Shown one piece after another: positions 34,428 through 46,240 of a DNA stretch of 64,000 bases. Each line of letters starts with the position of its first letter. Positions within the stretch are counted from its first letter, which is position 1. Below the pieces are notes generated by a model. The model saw only the letters and a list, made by a program, of their open reading frames with translations, had not been told where the DNA came from and did not search any database. Where the stretch lies: assembly GCA_036435485.1 (NCBI GenBank), contig CM071600.1:63919546-63983545 (forward strand), given 5' to 3'. Source of the stretch: Saposhnikovia divaricata. Taxonomy: Eukaryota; Streptophyta; Magnoliopsida; Apiales; Apiaceae. The translations under genes and the position numbers were made by a program.

Positions 34428-35226
34428 GATTACTGTGAAAAGGAACTTCAACATAGTCCTTGTATTTAACAGGGACATGTTTTTGTCTAACAGGTCTAGG
34501 TGATAGAGTTGGAGCAGCAGGTTGTGATGGAGTTAAAGAGGGTTGAAGGTCCTCAGTAGAACCCTCATCTTGGAATTCTGGAGTTGTGTGGTTATCTATG
34601 ACAGCTTGATTTGTTGTTGAGCCTTCTGTTTGTAAGGGTTCTACATCTTCATATTGATGCAGTTGAGGGAACCACATGTCATCATGAGAAGATGGAATAT
34701 TTTTAAAAGGAAAAGAATTCTCAACAAACTGAACATCTCTGGATATAATGACTTTTCTAGTATTCAAATCTAGAACTTTGTACCCTTTAGTTGCATAAGG
34801 GTATCCAAGGAACACACCTTTGATGGCTCTTTGGCTGAATTTATCAAGTGGTTTAGGCAGAATTGTAGCATAACAGAGTGTACCAAAGATTCTTAGATGA
34901 GAGTATGAAGGAGGAGTTTTATAGAGAATCTCATAAGGTGTTTTACCTTGCAAAAGAGGAGTGGGTGTACGGTTTAACAAATAGGTGGCTGTCATAAGAC
35001 AATCCCCCCAGAAATGAAGTGGCATACCAGCATGAGTTCTCAGAGCTCGAGCAACATTTAAGAGGTGTCTATGTTTCCTCTCAGCAATGCCATTCTGTTG
35101 AGGGGTATAAACACAGGATTTTTGATGAAGTATCCCATGATTAGCTAAAATTTGACTTAAAACCTTATTAACAAACTCAGTACCATTATCGGTTCTGAGC
35201 ACTTTAGGAGTAACAGAAAATTGAGT
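34428..35226 (-). pseudogene. Copia integrase core C-terminal half
   Basis: Minus frame starting at VLRTDNGTEFVNKVL, with ERKHRHLLNVARALR and the post-integrase segment GVFLGYPYATKGYKVLDL, running into the MITE. DNGTEF provides the second catalytic Asp and GIAERKHR the Glu. It is separated from the preceding block by a TAA near 35227, explicable as CAA to TAA. Confidence 0.87.
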
Positions 35227-35697
35227 TTAAACATGCTCAATAAATTCCAGAAGTAAGTTGGGAACCTGAGCTTTATCAGCCAAAAGGAAAGTCCAGGTGC
35301 TCCTAGATTTATCTTCAACAATAGTAAGAAAGTAGGTACAATTACCTAGAGTTTTACACTTATAAGGCCCCCATAAATCAGCATGGATTAAGTCAAACAG
35401 TGACAGGCTTTCAGAGGAGCTTTTATCAAATTTTAATCTATGCTGTTTAGCAAGATGACAGGTATCACAAGTAGATAATTCATGGAAAGAACAATCAACA
35501 TCAAGAAGTTTTAAAACTTTAAGAGGTACATGACCAAGTCTGGCATGCAAAGGGTCAACAGAAACAGAATTTGAAACAACATTATTACAAGAGGGTGTGT
35601 TCTCAATACACTTATTGAAAGAAATTTGACTGGAATTTAACAAGTATAATCCATCTTTGAGTCTACCAATCTCTGTTGCCTTCCTCCTGGTAAGGTC
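35227..35697 (-). pseudogene. Copia pre-integrase and integrase N-terminal half
   Basis: Reads LHARLGHVPLKVLKLL and CDTCHLAKQHRLKF (HHCC zinc domain) then LIHADLWGPYK with the first catalytic Asp of integrase. Bounded upstream by a TAG near 35698 and downstream by TAA near 35227. Confidence 0.87.
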
Positions 35698-37226
35698 CTA
35701 GAGAGTACAACCAGAGTTAGTGAAGGATATAGCAGAATTGGAGGAGGACAAGAGTTTACGGATAGAAAGTAAGTTGTAAGTAAAAGATGGCACACAAAGA
35801 ACAGATTCAAGTATGATATCTGAGGAGAGGTGAACGGTGCCAGTGTGTGTGACTGTGGCAGTTTGACCATTAGGTAAGTGAAGTGAGAATGACAAGGCTG
35901 GACCTTAGTTAACAGATGAACATATGGGGTAACATGATGAGTAGCACCAGAGTCTAATATCCACTCATTTTGAAAACAGGATTGAACTTCAGATACATTA
36001 TTACTTTTATAGAGGAAGATACCTGCAAACTGCACTGAATTGATAGAATTGTGATTATCCAATTGGCTGGTTCTCATGTTAGCTTGCACCATCTGCATCA
36101 ACTGGCTGTATTGAGTGTCTGACAGACCAAAATTATCTTTGTTGACCGTAGCAGAGAATGAGTCACCATTAGTAGCTTGTTTCCCTGAATCTATACCAAG
36201 GTGTTGAGTAGTAGAGGTTTGAACTGTACTCATAGCTCTGGGATTGCCAAATTTAGGCTTGGGTTTAGGCTTGCCAAAGAGCTTGTGCCAAGAGGGGTAT
36301 CCATGAATACTATAACACTTTTCCTTAGTATGACCAGGCATATGACAAAATTCACAAACTACTTGAGAGTCAGTACCAAATTTCTTGAATCCTAGAGAAG
36401 GTTTAAAGGTAGGTGTATCAGGTCTGGACTGAGAGAATCGATTGGAGTTGTATCTAGCAGATAGAGCTGTGTTGTTTGAATTCAAATGAGTAAGAACAGA
36501 CACTTCCCTTTGGTTCTCCTCCTGAAGCAACATCGAGTAAGATTGACTCAAGGTGGGAAGAGGTTTCATCATAAGAATCTGCCCTCGAATGGGTGTAAAT
36601 TGATCACTAAGGCCCATGAGGAACTGAGTCAGTATGCCAGATTGTTCATAAGCATCAAGTTTGGAATTGATGTCACAAGTGCACTTGGCACAAGTACATG
36701 TAGGTTTTGAGTTTAAGCAATCAAGCTCATCAACAAGGGTTTTAAATTTGGTAAAATACGAGGCTACAGAGAGGTTTCCTTGAGACAACCGACTCAGCTC
36801 TTTACGTAAGTTAAACAATTTAGGCATATTGCTTTGAGCATATCTGATGGCAAGATTATCCCAAATAGACTTAGCTGAATTCATATAAACAATGCTATTG
36901 CGAATATCACTACTCACATCATTTAACATCCAAGAGATAACCATATGATTACAACGATTCCAATGAACCAACAAGGCAGAGTTTGCAGCAGGTTTAATAT
37001 AACTACCATCAATAAAACCTAGTTTAAGCTTAGCAGATAAGGCAATCTCCATAGATCTACTCCATTGTGAGTAATTATTCTCATTTAGAGTAATATTAGT
37101 CAGAGCCATACCTGGGTTATCAGATGAGTGAAGGTAATATGGATGTAATAAGTCAATGGTAGTGGACACACTTCCAACTGTGGAGGTGTTAGTGGGCGCC
37201 GCAGAATAAGAGATTGCCGTCGCCAT
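35698..37226 (-). pseudogene. Copia gag and protease, frameshifted
   Basis: From ATG 37224-37226 (MATAISYSAAPTN). The gag domain runs through NYSQWSRSMEIAL and SVASYFTKFKTLVDEL; a zinc knuckle CEFCHMPGHTKEKC is at about 36310-36352; protease starts at WILDSGATHHVT (about 35935-35970). Near 35880 the frame shifts: the true continuation (LPNGQTATVTHTGTVHL) is in another frame and runs to a TAG at about 35698. The apparent open frame to 35637 after the shift is spurious. Confidence 0.87.
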
Positions 37227-37320
37227 TTACAGAGCTTAACAAGATAATAGATCTAATAGAGATAGACACAAGAGAGGAACGAAATATAAGAACAAGAATC
37301 GAGCTTAAGCTCTGATACCA

Positions 37321-37587
37321 TGACAGTTTTCTTAACAATGGAGTTTTATAAATGGTGAAAGAGACAGAGAAGAAAACTTGAAGAGAAAGACAGGCTACTT
37401 TCTTATTAATCTCAAATGAAGATAACGTGACAAAGTAAAATAGGAGGCTGCAGCACCTATATAAAGAGAGCATTATCTACTACACTACAGAACATTCTAA
37501 GGCCCACAATACTAACAAACTTTTGGTCAACCAACCTCGACCAAGCATTGGTGGCCAGCTGTCTATTGAGAATCCTTAGTGCTAACA
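37321..37587 (-). repeat. 5' LTR of copia element
   Basis: 267 bp; on the minus strand it starts TGTTAGCAC and ends CTGTCA. A TATA-like CCTATATAAAGAG is on the plus strand near 37457; the minus-strand reading gives CTCTTTATATAGG. Confidence 0.9.
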
Positions 37588-37883
37588 CTAAGCCTGTTGT
37601 CATAGCAAAGGAATAAAGTAAAACTAAGTGCACAAACTTTTCACTAGACTATTCTTTTTTATATCATTAATTTCTTCTATACTATCTGAGTTAAAGATAG
37701 TAGGGAACAAACTCTATACAACCCTAGTTTCATTTTTTCCATTTTGTATTTAAGCGATTAAAAAAAATTTCAACTTCAGTATTTTGTCATTTTCAGCTTC
37801 AGGATTTTGTCTTCTCGAGCTTCTGCATAAGTCTTCTTTTAAAGTTATATCTCCTGGAATTTATAAGAATTTTAAAAGATTAC

Positions 37884-37993
37884 CTTCCCAGAGAGTCGAT
37901 GATTCCATGCAGGTGGTGAACTATGATATCAACATCTTCCTTCTGCAAAACCATTTCAAAGTAATGTTGAAGGGCTTTAATAATAACTTCCAA
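37884..37993 (-). CDS. Internal exon of the unidentified host gene
   Basis: 110-nt exon on the minus strand with acceptor ATGAACTAG and donor GGGAAG|GTAATC. It reads LEVIIKALQHYFEMVLQK then DIIVHHLHGIIDSLGR, an amphipathic helix-rich segment. Phase is compatible with the terminal exon at 31630-31918 by either acceptor. Another possible small exon lies at about 37762-37820 (acceptor TTATGCAG, reading SSRRQNPEAENDKIL). The protein family was not recognised; HEAT-type helical repeats are only a guess. Confidence 0.45.
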
Positions 37994-38161
37994 CTAGTTC
38001 ATATGTGTATACTTCCTTTAGCCACAAATACAAGGGTGTCTATTTGGATAAAGGGAGTATAGATTTCTTTTATGAAGGTAGACCCTTGACAAATTCATAG
38101 TCAGTGTTTATTTCCATTTATACCAGTTCAAGGAATCCCTTCATTAAAAGCATCTATCTAT

Positions 38162-38562
38162 CTATCTATTAAAATAAATTTGTGCTAGTGAAGCACTTCC
38201 TCATATTACTACAATACCCTCCTCTTTCCTTCAAATCCTTTTATAATTAAGGGCTTTTCTGAAATTTTAACTCTTAATACGAGTTAATGGATCGGGTCAT
38301 GGATTACGACGGGTATATGGGTAAAATTCTATCTAATTTTATATGTTTATACCTAACAGTTAATATCCCGAGAACGTAATCCCACGAATTAAGCCAACAG
38401 ATGCGTGAAGATAGGTAATTACGTTAATGGCTTTTATCACAAGATCATTATTCTATTATGCTTCAATTTGGAATTTCGACACATCTCTTCTCTCTGTTTC
38501 ATATATGGTGTTTCATCTTTTATCCCGATTCATATTTTGATTACTCCATTTTTTTTGTGCAG
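38162..38562 (+). other. Possible Helitron 5' region
   Basis: After a (TCTA)n run, TCTATTAAAATAAATTTG is followed by GAAGCACTTCCTC and TACTACAATACCCTCC, reminiscent of plant Helitron 5' ends (A|TC target). The only plus-strand 3' terminus downstream in register is at 48285. Tentative. Confidence 0.25.
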
Positions 38563-38639
38563 AAAGCTGAATTTGAGGAAAAAAGAACCATGAGATTCTC
38601 CCAGTTATGCAAAATTCATCTGGATTCAAAGAAAAAAAT
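38563..38639 (+). pseudogene. Exon-like fragment with canonical splice sites
   Basis: 77-nt open stretch (KAEFEEKRTMRFSQL...) bounded by TTTGTGCAG and |GTAAGT. A second similar stretch lies near 38880-38940 (acceptor TGCTAAACAG, donor GACGAG|GTATCC) but contains a stop. No family recognised; could be host sequence captured by a transposon. Confidence 0.35.
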
Positions 38640-41454
38640 GTAAGTTATATATATACATACACGGTTTTTTGTATGTAAAGAAGCTAAAGTTTCAATTATT
38701 TCCTTTCATTATCGAGATACATTATACTATAATTCTCTGCATATCTCACATTTGAATACACAGATTCTTGATTTCTTCTACTCCTTTCGGTGTGTATAAT
38801 TTGAATTTTAAATTATGATTTATCTATCTTCAGGCCGTCCTCTTATTTGACAGTAATTTTTCATGTTTTTGCTAAACAGGAAGACATTATAATGGCCTCT
38901 ACCTATCGGATTTATGTTTTGAAGAACTGAAAACGACGAGGTATCCAGTATTTGGTCTCAAACTGGCTTAATTCTCCTGCACCAAAGTGACGAGGTATCT
39001 ATGTTAATTCTGGGTAATTCTGGTGACTAATTTTGTATTATCTTATATTTTTTGTTACTATTTAGTGTTTTAATTATTGTTTTTTAATCAGTGTTGTGAA
39101 TTGTATGTGTGTTTGAGTACACAAAATTTCTACTATTAAGTTCTTTTTGTATGTCTGATTATTTTATCTATCTTTATTTTACCTTTTTTTTTTTATCTTA
39201 TTTTGGGCATTTGTTTACACTCTGTTTGATTTGTAATTTTCAAATACTATTTGCTCACAACCTGTTCGATGTAATCTCTCAATGACAACGATTGTTAACT
39301 TGCGATGCAGAATACAATTTTAATCCAACTAGGAAAAAAATACATAATTGATGGTCATATACATTCCTTAACATAGGCCTATTTTCGATGTATAGATATT
39401 TATTGTATGTATTTAAGATTGTGATTAGATGTATGGGTATTTATTGTATCTTAATTTTGTAAGTTAGTAGGTATAGATGTAACATAATAGTTACTATTTG
39501 TGATTGTGTAAATAGGTACAAAGATTTTTGTTGGGATAATCACTACGATCATATTTGCTTTGTTGACATAATGTGGTAAAGTCTAATTTTTTTATGCTAA
39601 CTTTGTAAAGTATATTTTGTTTCATCATTGTGAGCAATTCATTACAGCACATGTTGTAGCTATTGCGAAAGAGAAAGAGATAGAAGTATTACTTATTCAG
39701 TGGAATATTGATCACATCAGAGTAGAAACGGTGAATATTTTGAATAGTACATAAACATATATTTATTATAAACGCATCTTTATAATCAAAATGAAAGTTC
39801 TTCCAAAAATAATAAGAGTCAACATATTAAATGTGTTGTAGTCTATTGATGGTAAATAAGTTTATCTTTACTTTTTCTTTTTAATTATAAGTCTAATTTT
39901 ATTTTCATTACTACTCACTATTGTGATTTGAACTTGCATTTAAGATAATTCAATAGTTGGTTTCCGTGCTCTTTTTATTTTCCCACTTTTGACGTGTACA
40001 ATATATGTAGTGTAGGTTTATATTTTTATATGTGTTGTGTAGTTTTCCAGTTTTTCTTGATAAAATTTTACCCGTGCTTGCCAGTTTTTATTTTTTTTGT
40101 TCCGATCGGAAAGCTATATCTTCATATTTTATGTATAAATTATTATCTACAAAGATTCGGATATATCAATAATTTAATATACAGATTAAGGCTTGAATTA
40201 ATTTTGAATTTGGAGATTCGGAAAACTCAATGTGTAATATGCCTTTCCTTTAAATGTATATGTATTGTATTATTCAGATTGATATATAAGGACTTTATGT
40301 TCAGTAGATCAACATCAGTTTTGCTGGTGTTTTATGGCAGCGATTTCAGGCCTTGGCCATACTTTGTAATTCAGTTTTCTTCGTATTTGAGTGTTGAGCA
40401 AGCATTTCAATGCAATTTATAGAACCTTATAATCACAACACTTAATTTGTTAAAGATGCCACTTCATTGATAATCTGCTACTCATTCCCTATTTTGCTGC
40501 AAGAAATAAACTGATGCATCATGTACCAAATCAATGCTTTCTATATACCTTATTTGAGTACTACCTAATCAACTTTCTGTTTGTTATGTAAAATGATCAT
40601 TATTATAATATCACGGTATAGGATATGAGGGATATGAGTTTTTATAGTTTTTTAGCAACAAAAAGGAAAGAAAAAGGGTATATTTGTTAGATTCTTACTT
40701 TCATTCAATTACGCACGTTGTGTCATTTATCTACACATAGGTTGATATAGACATTTTTGATAAGAATATGGTTACAGGAAAAAATTGGATTTTACATCTC
40801 AATTATAATGCCAATTGGATAAAGATTATATTTTAATTCAATTGCAGTCATGTTGAAATTTGCAGGAGCAAGTTTGCAGTATCTCGGTGTTTGTGAAAAG
40901 GAAAAACGAACTGGTACGAAAGTGAGGCTCAAATCATAGAAAAAACATTCACCTATCTCGAATTTGTGCAATAAACAATTGTATGTGAAAATACTTTACT
41001 TTTTTTTTTTTTTGCTTTCTTAAACTAAATAGCAATATATGGTCTCTCTCTTTAGTTGAATCGTGAAACTGTTTTTATTGTTAAAAATGTTGTCAAGATT
41101 TTGAAGCATTGGTCATATCTTTTTAAGATTAATTATGTAGATTCGAGTTGTTGGATCAATTTAATTTATGAAGATATCTATTGGTATAAATTTTGGAGAA
41201 TTGGTTGTTTCCGAGAACTATTGACCGGTGAATTTTCTTAACTAAATCTCTGGATGTTGTACTTGGCATAAAGTTTTACCATTGCCCTGACTTTTCTATT
41301 TTAAATTAATTCTAACACTTTTTCTTGATAGTCATTCGGGCTAGAACTATCTATTTTTTAAAAAGTGCTAATGAAGAGGTACCCATATTGCACGTGTTCT
41401 TAAATATTATCTGAATAATTCACCGGATAATTTATATATTCCTCTATTTTCCAG
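38640..41454. other. AT-rich DNA, no gene recognised
   Basis: Long AT-rich stretch with several short plus-strand ORFs (for example 39994-40422), rich in Phe/Tyr/Ile and typical of random AT-rich sequence. No repeats with clear boundaries seen. Confidence 0.4.
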
Positions 41455-41645
41455 ACAATAGTGGTCATGCTAGATCAAGAGTTCGTCATCTTGCAGAGTT
41501 GGCATGCTGCCAATGTTTTCTCAAACCTATCATATTGCCTGAGAAAGTTAGTTTCTCCTGCATCTGCATTATTAAATCATATGGTTGGTCCGAAGATTGT
41601 GGAAAGTAATGCGAAAAAAGCTGGTGGAATGTCTTCCATCTTCAG
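41455..41645 (+). pseudogene. Exon-like fragment, unknown family
   Basis: 191-nt stretch bounded by TATTTTCCAG and CAG|GTAAAG, open in one frame: TIVVMLDQEFVILQSWHAA, then SPASALLNHMVGPKIVES and KKAGGMSSIF. It is more GC-rich than its surroundings and has near-ideal splice signals, so it is probably derived from a real gene. Neighbouring exons were not identified and the function is unknown. Confidence 0.4.
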
Positions 41646-42429
41646 GTAAAGGTATAATTCTCGAAGGTGCATCTTTTAATAACAAAATGTTACTCTCTCA
41701 AGAGGCAATCAGTTTGATTCAGTCGAACAAGGCTAGCTGATCTTTCTAATAACCTAAGAAAAGAGGAATTGGACCTAAATAAACTCTCTAAAATGTCTGT
41801 GGGTGAAATTTCAGTGAGTAGTATATTTTCTATATTAATATAAGTAACATATTAAGAGATCACATTAAGAAAAGAATTAGTAGAAGGACCAAAATAATAA
41901 AGAAATGTTATTTTATGGCTAGGAACTAAACATGTACGGTAACTTGCAGTCATTCTTTTAGGAACTCAATTATCACTTTGTGAATTGTCACAATTCAAAT
42001 CGGAAAAATAAAGACAAGACATGTTTAAACTCAAACCTTTTCTCCTTTCTTGATGTATATTTATGTAAATATTAATCAAATTTGACGGAGTGTTTATAGA
42101 ATAGACTGTAATTCTGTTAGATTCATGATTAGTGTTGTTGCAACTTGATTTTTAATGTGAATAATTCCTTAGCAAATTCTGAATTGTTACCTCTGTTTGT
42201 TACTTGGGAGCTGGTGCAACAACAATAGATGCAATCATTGGGTCTGAAATGCATCCTTCATTTTGCAGGTATGAAAAGATATGGAGGTCAGACCAGTATT
42301 TGTTGTAAGAGCTATATTGGTAAAAGGTGTTGTTGCATTTACCAAAAGTACTGGTGGTGCCATGAGAGTTGCAGGAGGTGTAAGAATTGGTGTAGGTCGT
42401 AGGCCAACAACAACCATGACAATTATGGC
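41646..42429. other. Non-coding DNA with one cysteine-rich short ORF
   Basis: Mostly AT-rich. At 42271-42402, directly after a splice-acceptor-like TTTTGCAGGT, an ATG opens a 43-codon frame with nine Cys. The same TGT/GGT-rich segment is also open in another plus frame and on the minus strand, so coding is doubtful. Confidence 0.3.
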
Positions 42430-43616
42430 ATCTACAACTATTAGCTATTAGTTCAAAGAAAGATCAATAACACGCTTCCAAGTAGTGGCAAAACTATTAA
42501 GGTAACAAACACTACCATAAAAAGTTATGTTTTTCAATAGGCAAACGGTCTGGTGCAAACGTATGCACCAGACTGGTTATGGAACATACGGTTCCAGAAC
42601 CGTTGGATTGTTGATCCAACGGCTCTGATTTAAAAAAAAAATTTCATCGTACCGCAACAAGTTTCCGCGGTACGGGGCAATTACCAAAATGCCCCCTGTT
42701 TTCACATCAAAAATCTACTGTTCACCGTACCGCAGAAAGTTTCTGCGGTACGTGAACAGTAGGGATATTTTTGTAATTTCTCCGTACCGCGGAAACTTGT
42801 TGCGGTACGGTGAAATTTTTTTTTAAATCAGAACCGTTGGATCGTTGATCCAACGGCTCTGGAACCGTATGTTCCATAACCGGTCTGGTGCATACGTTTG
42901 CACCAGACCGGACCCCTTTTCAATAATTGTAAATCTAGCATACACTGTAATTATTATAAAATTATCTTAAATTTAACCGGAATTCAATCTAAAAGGCCTG
43001 GTTATATTTCGAAACCATACAGACATGAGGAAAGAAAACCAAGGAGCTGAGCCACAATATTTTGGTTTCAATTCAGTTACAAGTTCAGAATTTTGCTTTT
43101 ATGCACTACTTTGGTCATAACTAATACTTCTAAGGCACATTCTTAATTTTAATTATTTACGTCTTCTAAGGCAGTCTCAATAAGAAGATGATTAGCATTT
43201 CTTCTAACACATTATCATCTACAACTATTAGTTCAAAGAAAGATCAATAACATGCTTCCAAGTAGCGGCAAAACTATTAAGGTAACAAACATTACCATAA
43301 AATAGTTAAGCTTTTCAATAATTGTAAATCTAGCATACACTGTAATTATTATAAAATTACCTTAGATTTAACCGGAATTCAATCTAAAAGGCCTGGTTAT
43401 ATTTCGGAACCATACAGACATAAGGGAAGAAAATCAAGGAGCTGAGCCACAATATTTTGGTGTCAATTCAGTTACAAGTTCAGAATTTTGCTTTTATGCA
43501 CTACTTTGATCATAACTAATACTTCTAAGACACATTCTTAATCTTAATTATTTACGTCTTCTAAGACAATCTCAATAAAAAGATGATTAGCATTTCTTCT
43601 AACACGTTATCATCTA
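42430..43616. repeat. Tandem duplication of a ~400-bp segment
   Basis: The segment starting ATCTACAACTATTAG at 42430 recurs at 43217 and runs to about 43616. The first copy is interrupted by the foldback MITE (42540-42916). The two copies share long matches such as ACCGGAATTCAATCTAAAAG and GGAGCTGAGCCACAATATTT. Divergence by eye is a few percent. Confidence 0.9.
42531..42925. mobile_element. Foldback MITE, Mutator-like, 377 bp
   Basis: The element 42540-42916 is almost a perfect palindrome: the left arm has GGTCTGGTGCAAACGTATGC and the right arm its mirror, with inner arms around CCGTACCGC. A 9-bp duplication ttttcaata flanks it (42531-42539, 42917-42925), the size made by Mutator-like transposases. 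The unfilled site ttttcaata exists once in the duplicate segment at 43312-43320. Confidence 0.92.
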
Positions 43617-45837
43617 CCCTAGATGGTTTCATTGAAAAGGCAAGTACAAGTATAGATATACCAAAAAATTTACCTCATGTTATGATTTGAATTATGTGTA
43701 ATTATAATTAATTGAAATTTACCAAATTCCTGGTGTATATGAACTTGAAGCTATGAATTTGGTGTCTATACCTTAGGACTTTATGTCATTTACTAGACTT
43801 AACTACTTTATCTTTGTTATTATACCGATAATTATTTAAGTTCAAGCTCATTGCATAAGTAGCTTATTCATCCATTTTAATTTTGTCTCAGCATTGCGGG
43901 TTGTCGATCTTGTGAGGGGTGACATTTCTTACATCATGTTCCGGTGACAATAAACGGTAACCTATATGACTTGCAACAACCCAGTCCATGCAATTTTTGC
44001 CAAATATCGTTAACTCCCACATGAAAGTCCAGGTGGTTCCTGTCCTCTGTTAAGTCTTATTTGGGCGGCAGTTATCACTCTACTTATGGGTGCCAATTGG
44101 TGATAAGTTTCATTTGCACACGATACCGGTATCTCCATTATATGAAGACCTGTGTGAGGGGGACCAATGCAAGACACCCAGTTTAGTAACTACATGGAGG
44201 CTGGAGCCAAGCCTTTCAAGCATGAATAAATATTAGTTCCTAAACCCTTCTTTTACGAGTCTAGCTATCTGAGGGCAAATCTTTTTTTAATTTTTCTTTT
44301 GTAGATATCATCAGAAAAAAATGTAAAAGCATGTGCTACAGAATTTCTTAGTGCAAGTCCATGCTTAAACTTGAGACATGAAGCTCATTCATCTGGTGTC
44401 ACACTAAAAAATATATATAGGTTTACCGTAAATTTGTTTTGTGATTGTGCAATGTGATTTGAGTTATTATTTCATTTATATTTTGGGAAATATGTTGAGT
44501 AAGCTACGTACATTAAATAAAGAAGAATTTGTGATGTCATTTGATATTTTTACAATACTAAATTCATGTTATCAAACAAATTAGTTGTATTATAATTTAA
44601 TTTTATCTTTAATTATAATATTAAATATATTTTATTTTATTTTTGATACTCTAATATTTAAAGCTAATAAAATAAATATATTGTAAAATATTTAAGGCAT
44701 GTTTTAATAAAATTTGTTTTGTTTTAAAAGTTATTTTGATTAATATAAGCGAGACGAGGAGTCTTCGCGCTATACGACATCGAGAAACTTATTTTTAACT
44801 AAATTTTTTAAGATTACTTATAGAACTTTATATTTAATATTTCATCAATAGATTTTAGATGTTTATAAATATAAACTAACAAACAAGAAAATAAGTTAAT
44901 TTGTGATTCTTTAAATAAAATTGCATATATAATTTTAATATTGCAAAGATATGATCATATTTTACGTAACTATAAAAAATTGATTTTTGTTTCACATGAT
45001 TTATAGTAATCTACTATTGAGCTAGGATTTTATTTGAAAATATGTTATTTATATTAAATAATAAATTATAAATAAGGTTTTTATTTGGAAAAAAAATAAG
45101 GTTTTTCATATCAAAGTTTCTTATTTATTATATATCAAAAAACCTTATTTTATTATTTTATTTAATATTAAAAAGTCGAGGTGTCGTCGTGAGGCGGCAC
45201 CGAGTAAATATTACAATATATAATTTTATGACAAAGCTTATTATTAAATAACTTTTTTTAAATTATTTATTTAGTTTTAAATTTATATTTCAGTACACCA
45301 GTACTTTTCAATTATGTACATATATAAATTAATAGCAAGAAATTAAGTTATGATTCTTTAAATTAATTTATTGGTATAATTTCAATAATTGCAAAAATTC
45401 GACCATTTTTCACATAATTATAGTATATAAAAATTATTGTTGTTTCACAAATTTTATTGAAAAATAGATATATTCTCCATTTAAATTCACAGGCAACTCT
45501 ATATTTAATTTTAGTGTTATAATTTGAAAATTATGAGATATTTTAGGGGTTTACATGATTACATCACAATAGAAATATATGATTGCATTTTCTTAAAATT
45601 TATGTGAGTAGCTAATTTAGCTATTTTGAATAATGTACTTTAAATATTAAAAATGGGGTGTGCATTTCAAATTTCAGAATTCAAATTATTATCATATGTG
45701 TTCGAAGGCAAAATAATTCAAATCTAAAATCCAAAAATTATTCATGTCATTTGTCAAAACCAAAACTTCCAAATAAACTGCTGTCATATTCTTTTGACCT
45801 ATAATAGGATAAGTATCATTTTGTATTTTGTACCAAT
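43617..45837. other. AT-rich DNA, no gene recognised
   Basis: A less AT-rich island (about 43890-44230) has no long ORF. A hairpin (GGTGTCG...CGGCACC) near 45180-45201 resembles a Helitron-type terminal hairpin but lacks a CTAG end. Confidence 0.35.
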
Positions 45838-46104
45838 ATGGGTGCCATTTATGATGCCAACAACATGTTGGTGCAGTGATTGAGCCACTGGCCTCCTAAG
45901 GAGGTCAGGGGTTCGACTCTTGCGTGAGTTTCTTAGTTTGTATTAGGTTTCCTTTCTGTATTTGTAATGGCCGGGGGTCCTTCGGAAACAGCCTCCCTAT
46001 TATATAGGGGCATGGTCTGCGTACAGCTACCCTCCTCATACACCACTTTGAGTGGTATTATAACTGAGTAAGCTAAGTTTTTTTATGGGTGCCATTTATG
46101 ATGC
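45838..46104 (+). mobile_element. tRNA-derived SINE with Angio-domain
   Basis: The core 45858-46084 has a pol III box A-like TGGTGCAGTGATTGAGCC and a box B GGTTCGACTC spaced as in tRNA genes, then the conserved plant SINE 3' block (CTTCGGAAACAGCCTC, then GGTCTGCGTACAGCTACCCT) and a T-rich tail. A perfect 20-bp target duplication atgggtgccatttatgatgc brackets it (45838-45857, 46085-46104). SINEs are non-autonomous and use LINE proteins. The perfect duplication implies recent insertion. Confidence 0.88.
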
Positions 46105-46240
46105 TTATTGACCATTTGTAATGGTATTTTGAATCATATTAAATTATATGTTGTGTCTAATTTTTTAAATGGAATCAAAGGGTTTTCTTTGATTAGATTT
46201 TACGTTTTATATTTTCCTGTTAAGTAGTGTTTTAATATTA

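Larger units (their letters stand above)
31934..37592 (-). mobile_element. Ty1/copia LTR retrotransposon, decayed coding region
   Basis: Minus-oriented element of 5649 bp. LTRs are 31939-32213 (275 bp, 3') and 37321-37587 (267 bp, 5'), differing mainly by an 8-bp indel near 32150. The target duplication is ctaag (31934-31938, 37588-37592). The primer-binding site TGGTATCAGAGC (37309-37320 on minus) touches the 5' LTR, and a polypurine tract (minus CTTGAGGGGGGA, 32214-32225) touches the 3' LTR. Order gag, protease, integrase, RT, RNase H. The coding frame has a frameshift, two nonsense codons and a MITE insertion, so this copy is non-autonomous. Confidence 0.95.

Noticed and set aside
39994..40422. 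142-codon plus-strand ORF
   Set aside because: Phe/Tyr/Ile/Cys-rich composition typical of AT-rich random sequence; no domain, no splice context.
44745..45205. GC-rich hairpins as Helitron 3' ends
   Set aside because: Stem-loops near 44760 and 45190 lack a CTAG within the proper distance and no partner 5' end is visible.
45858..45930. tRNA gene
   Set aside because: Boxes A and B are present but the sequence does not fold as a tRNA acceptor arm and continues into a SINE body with TSD.
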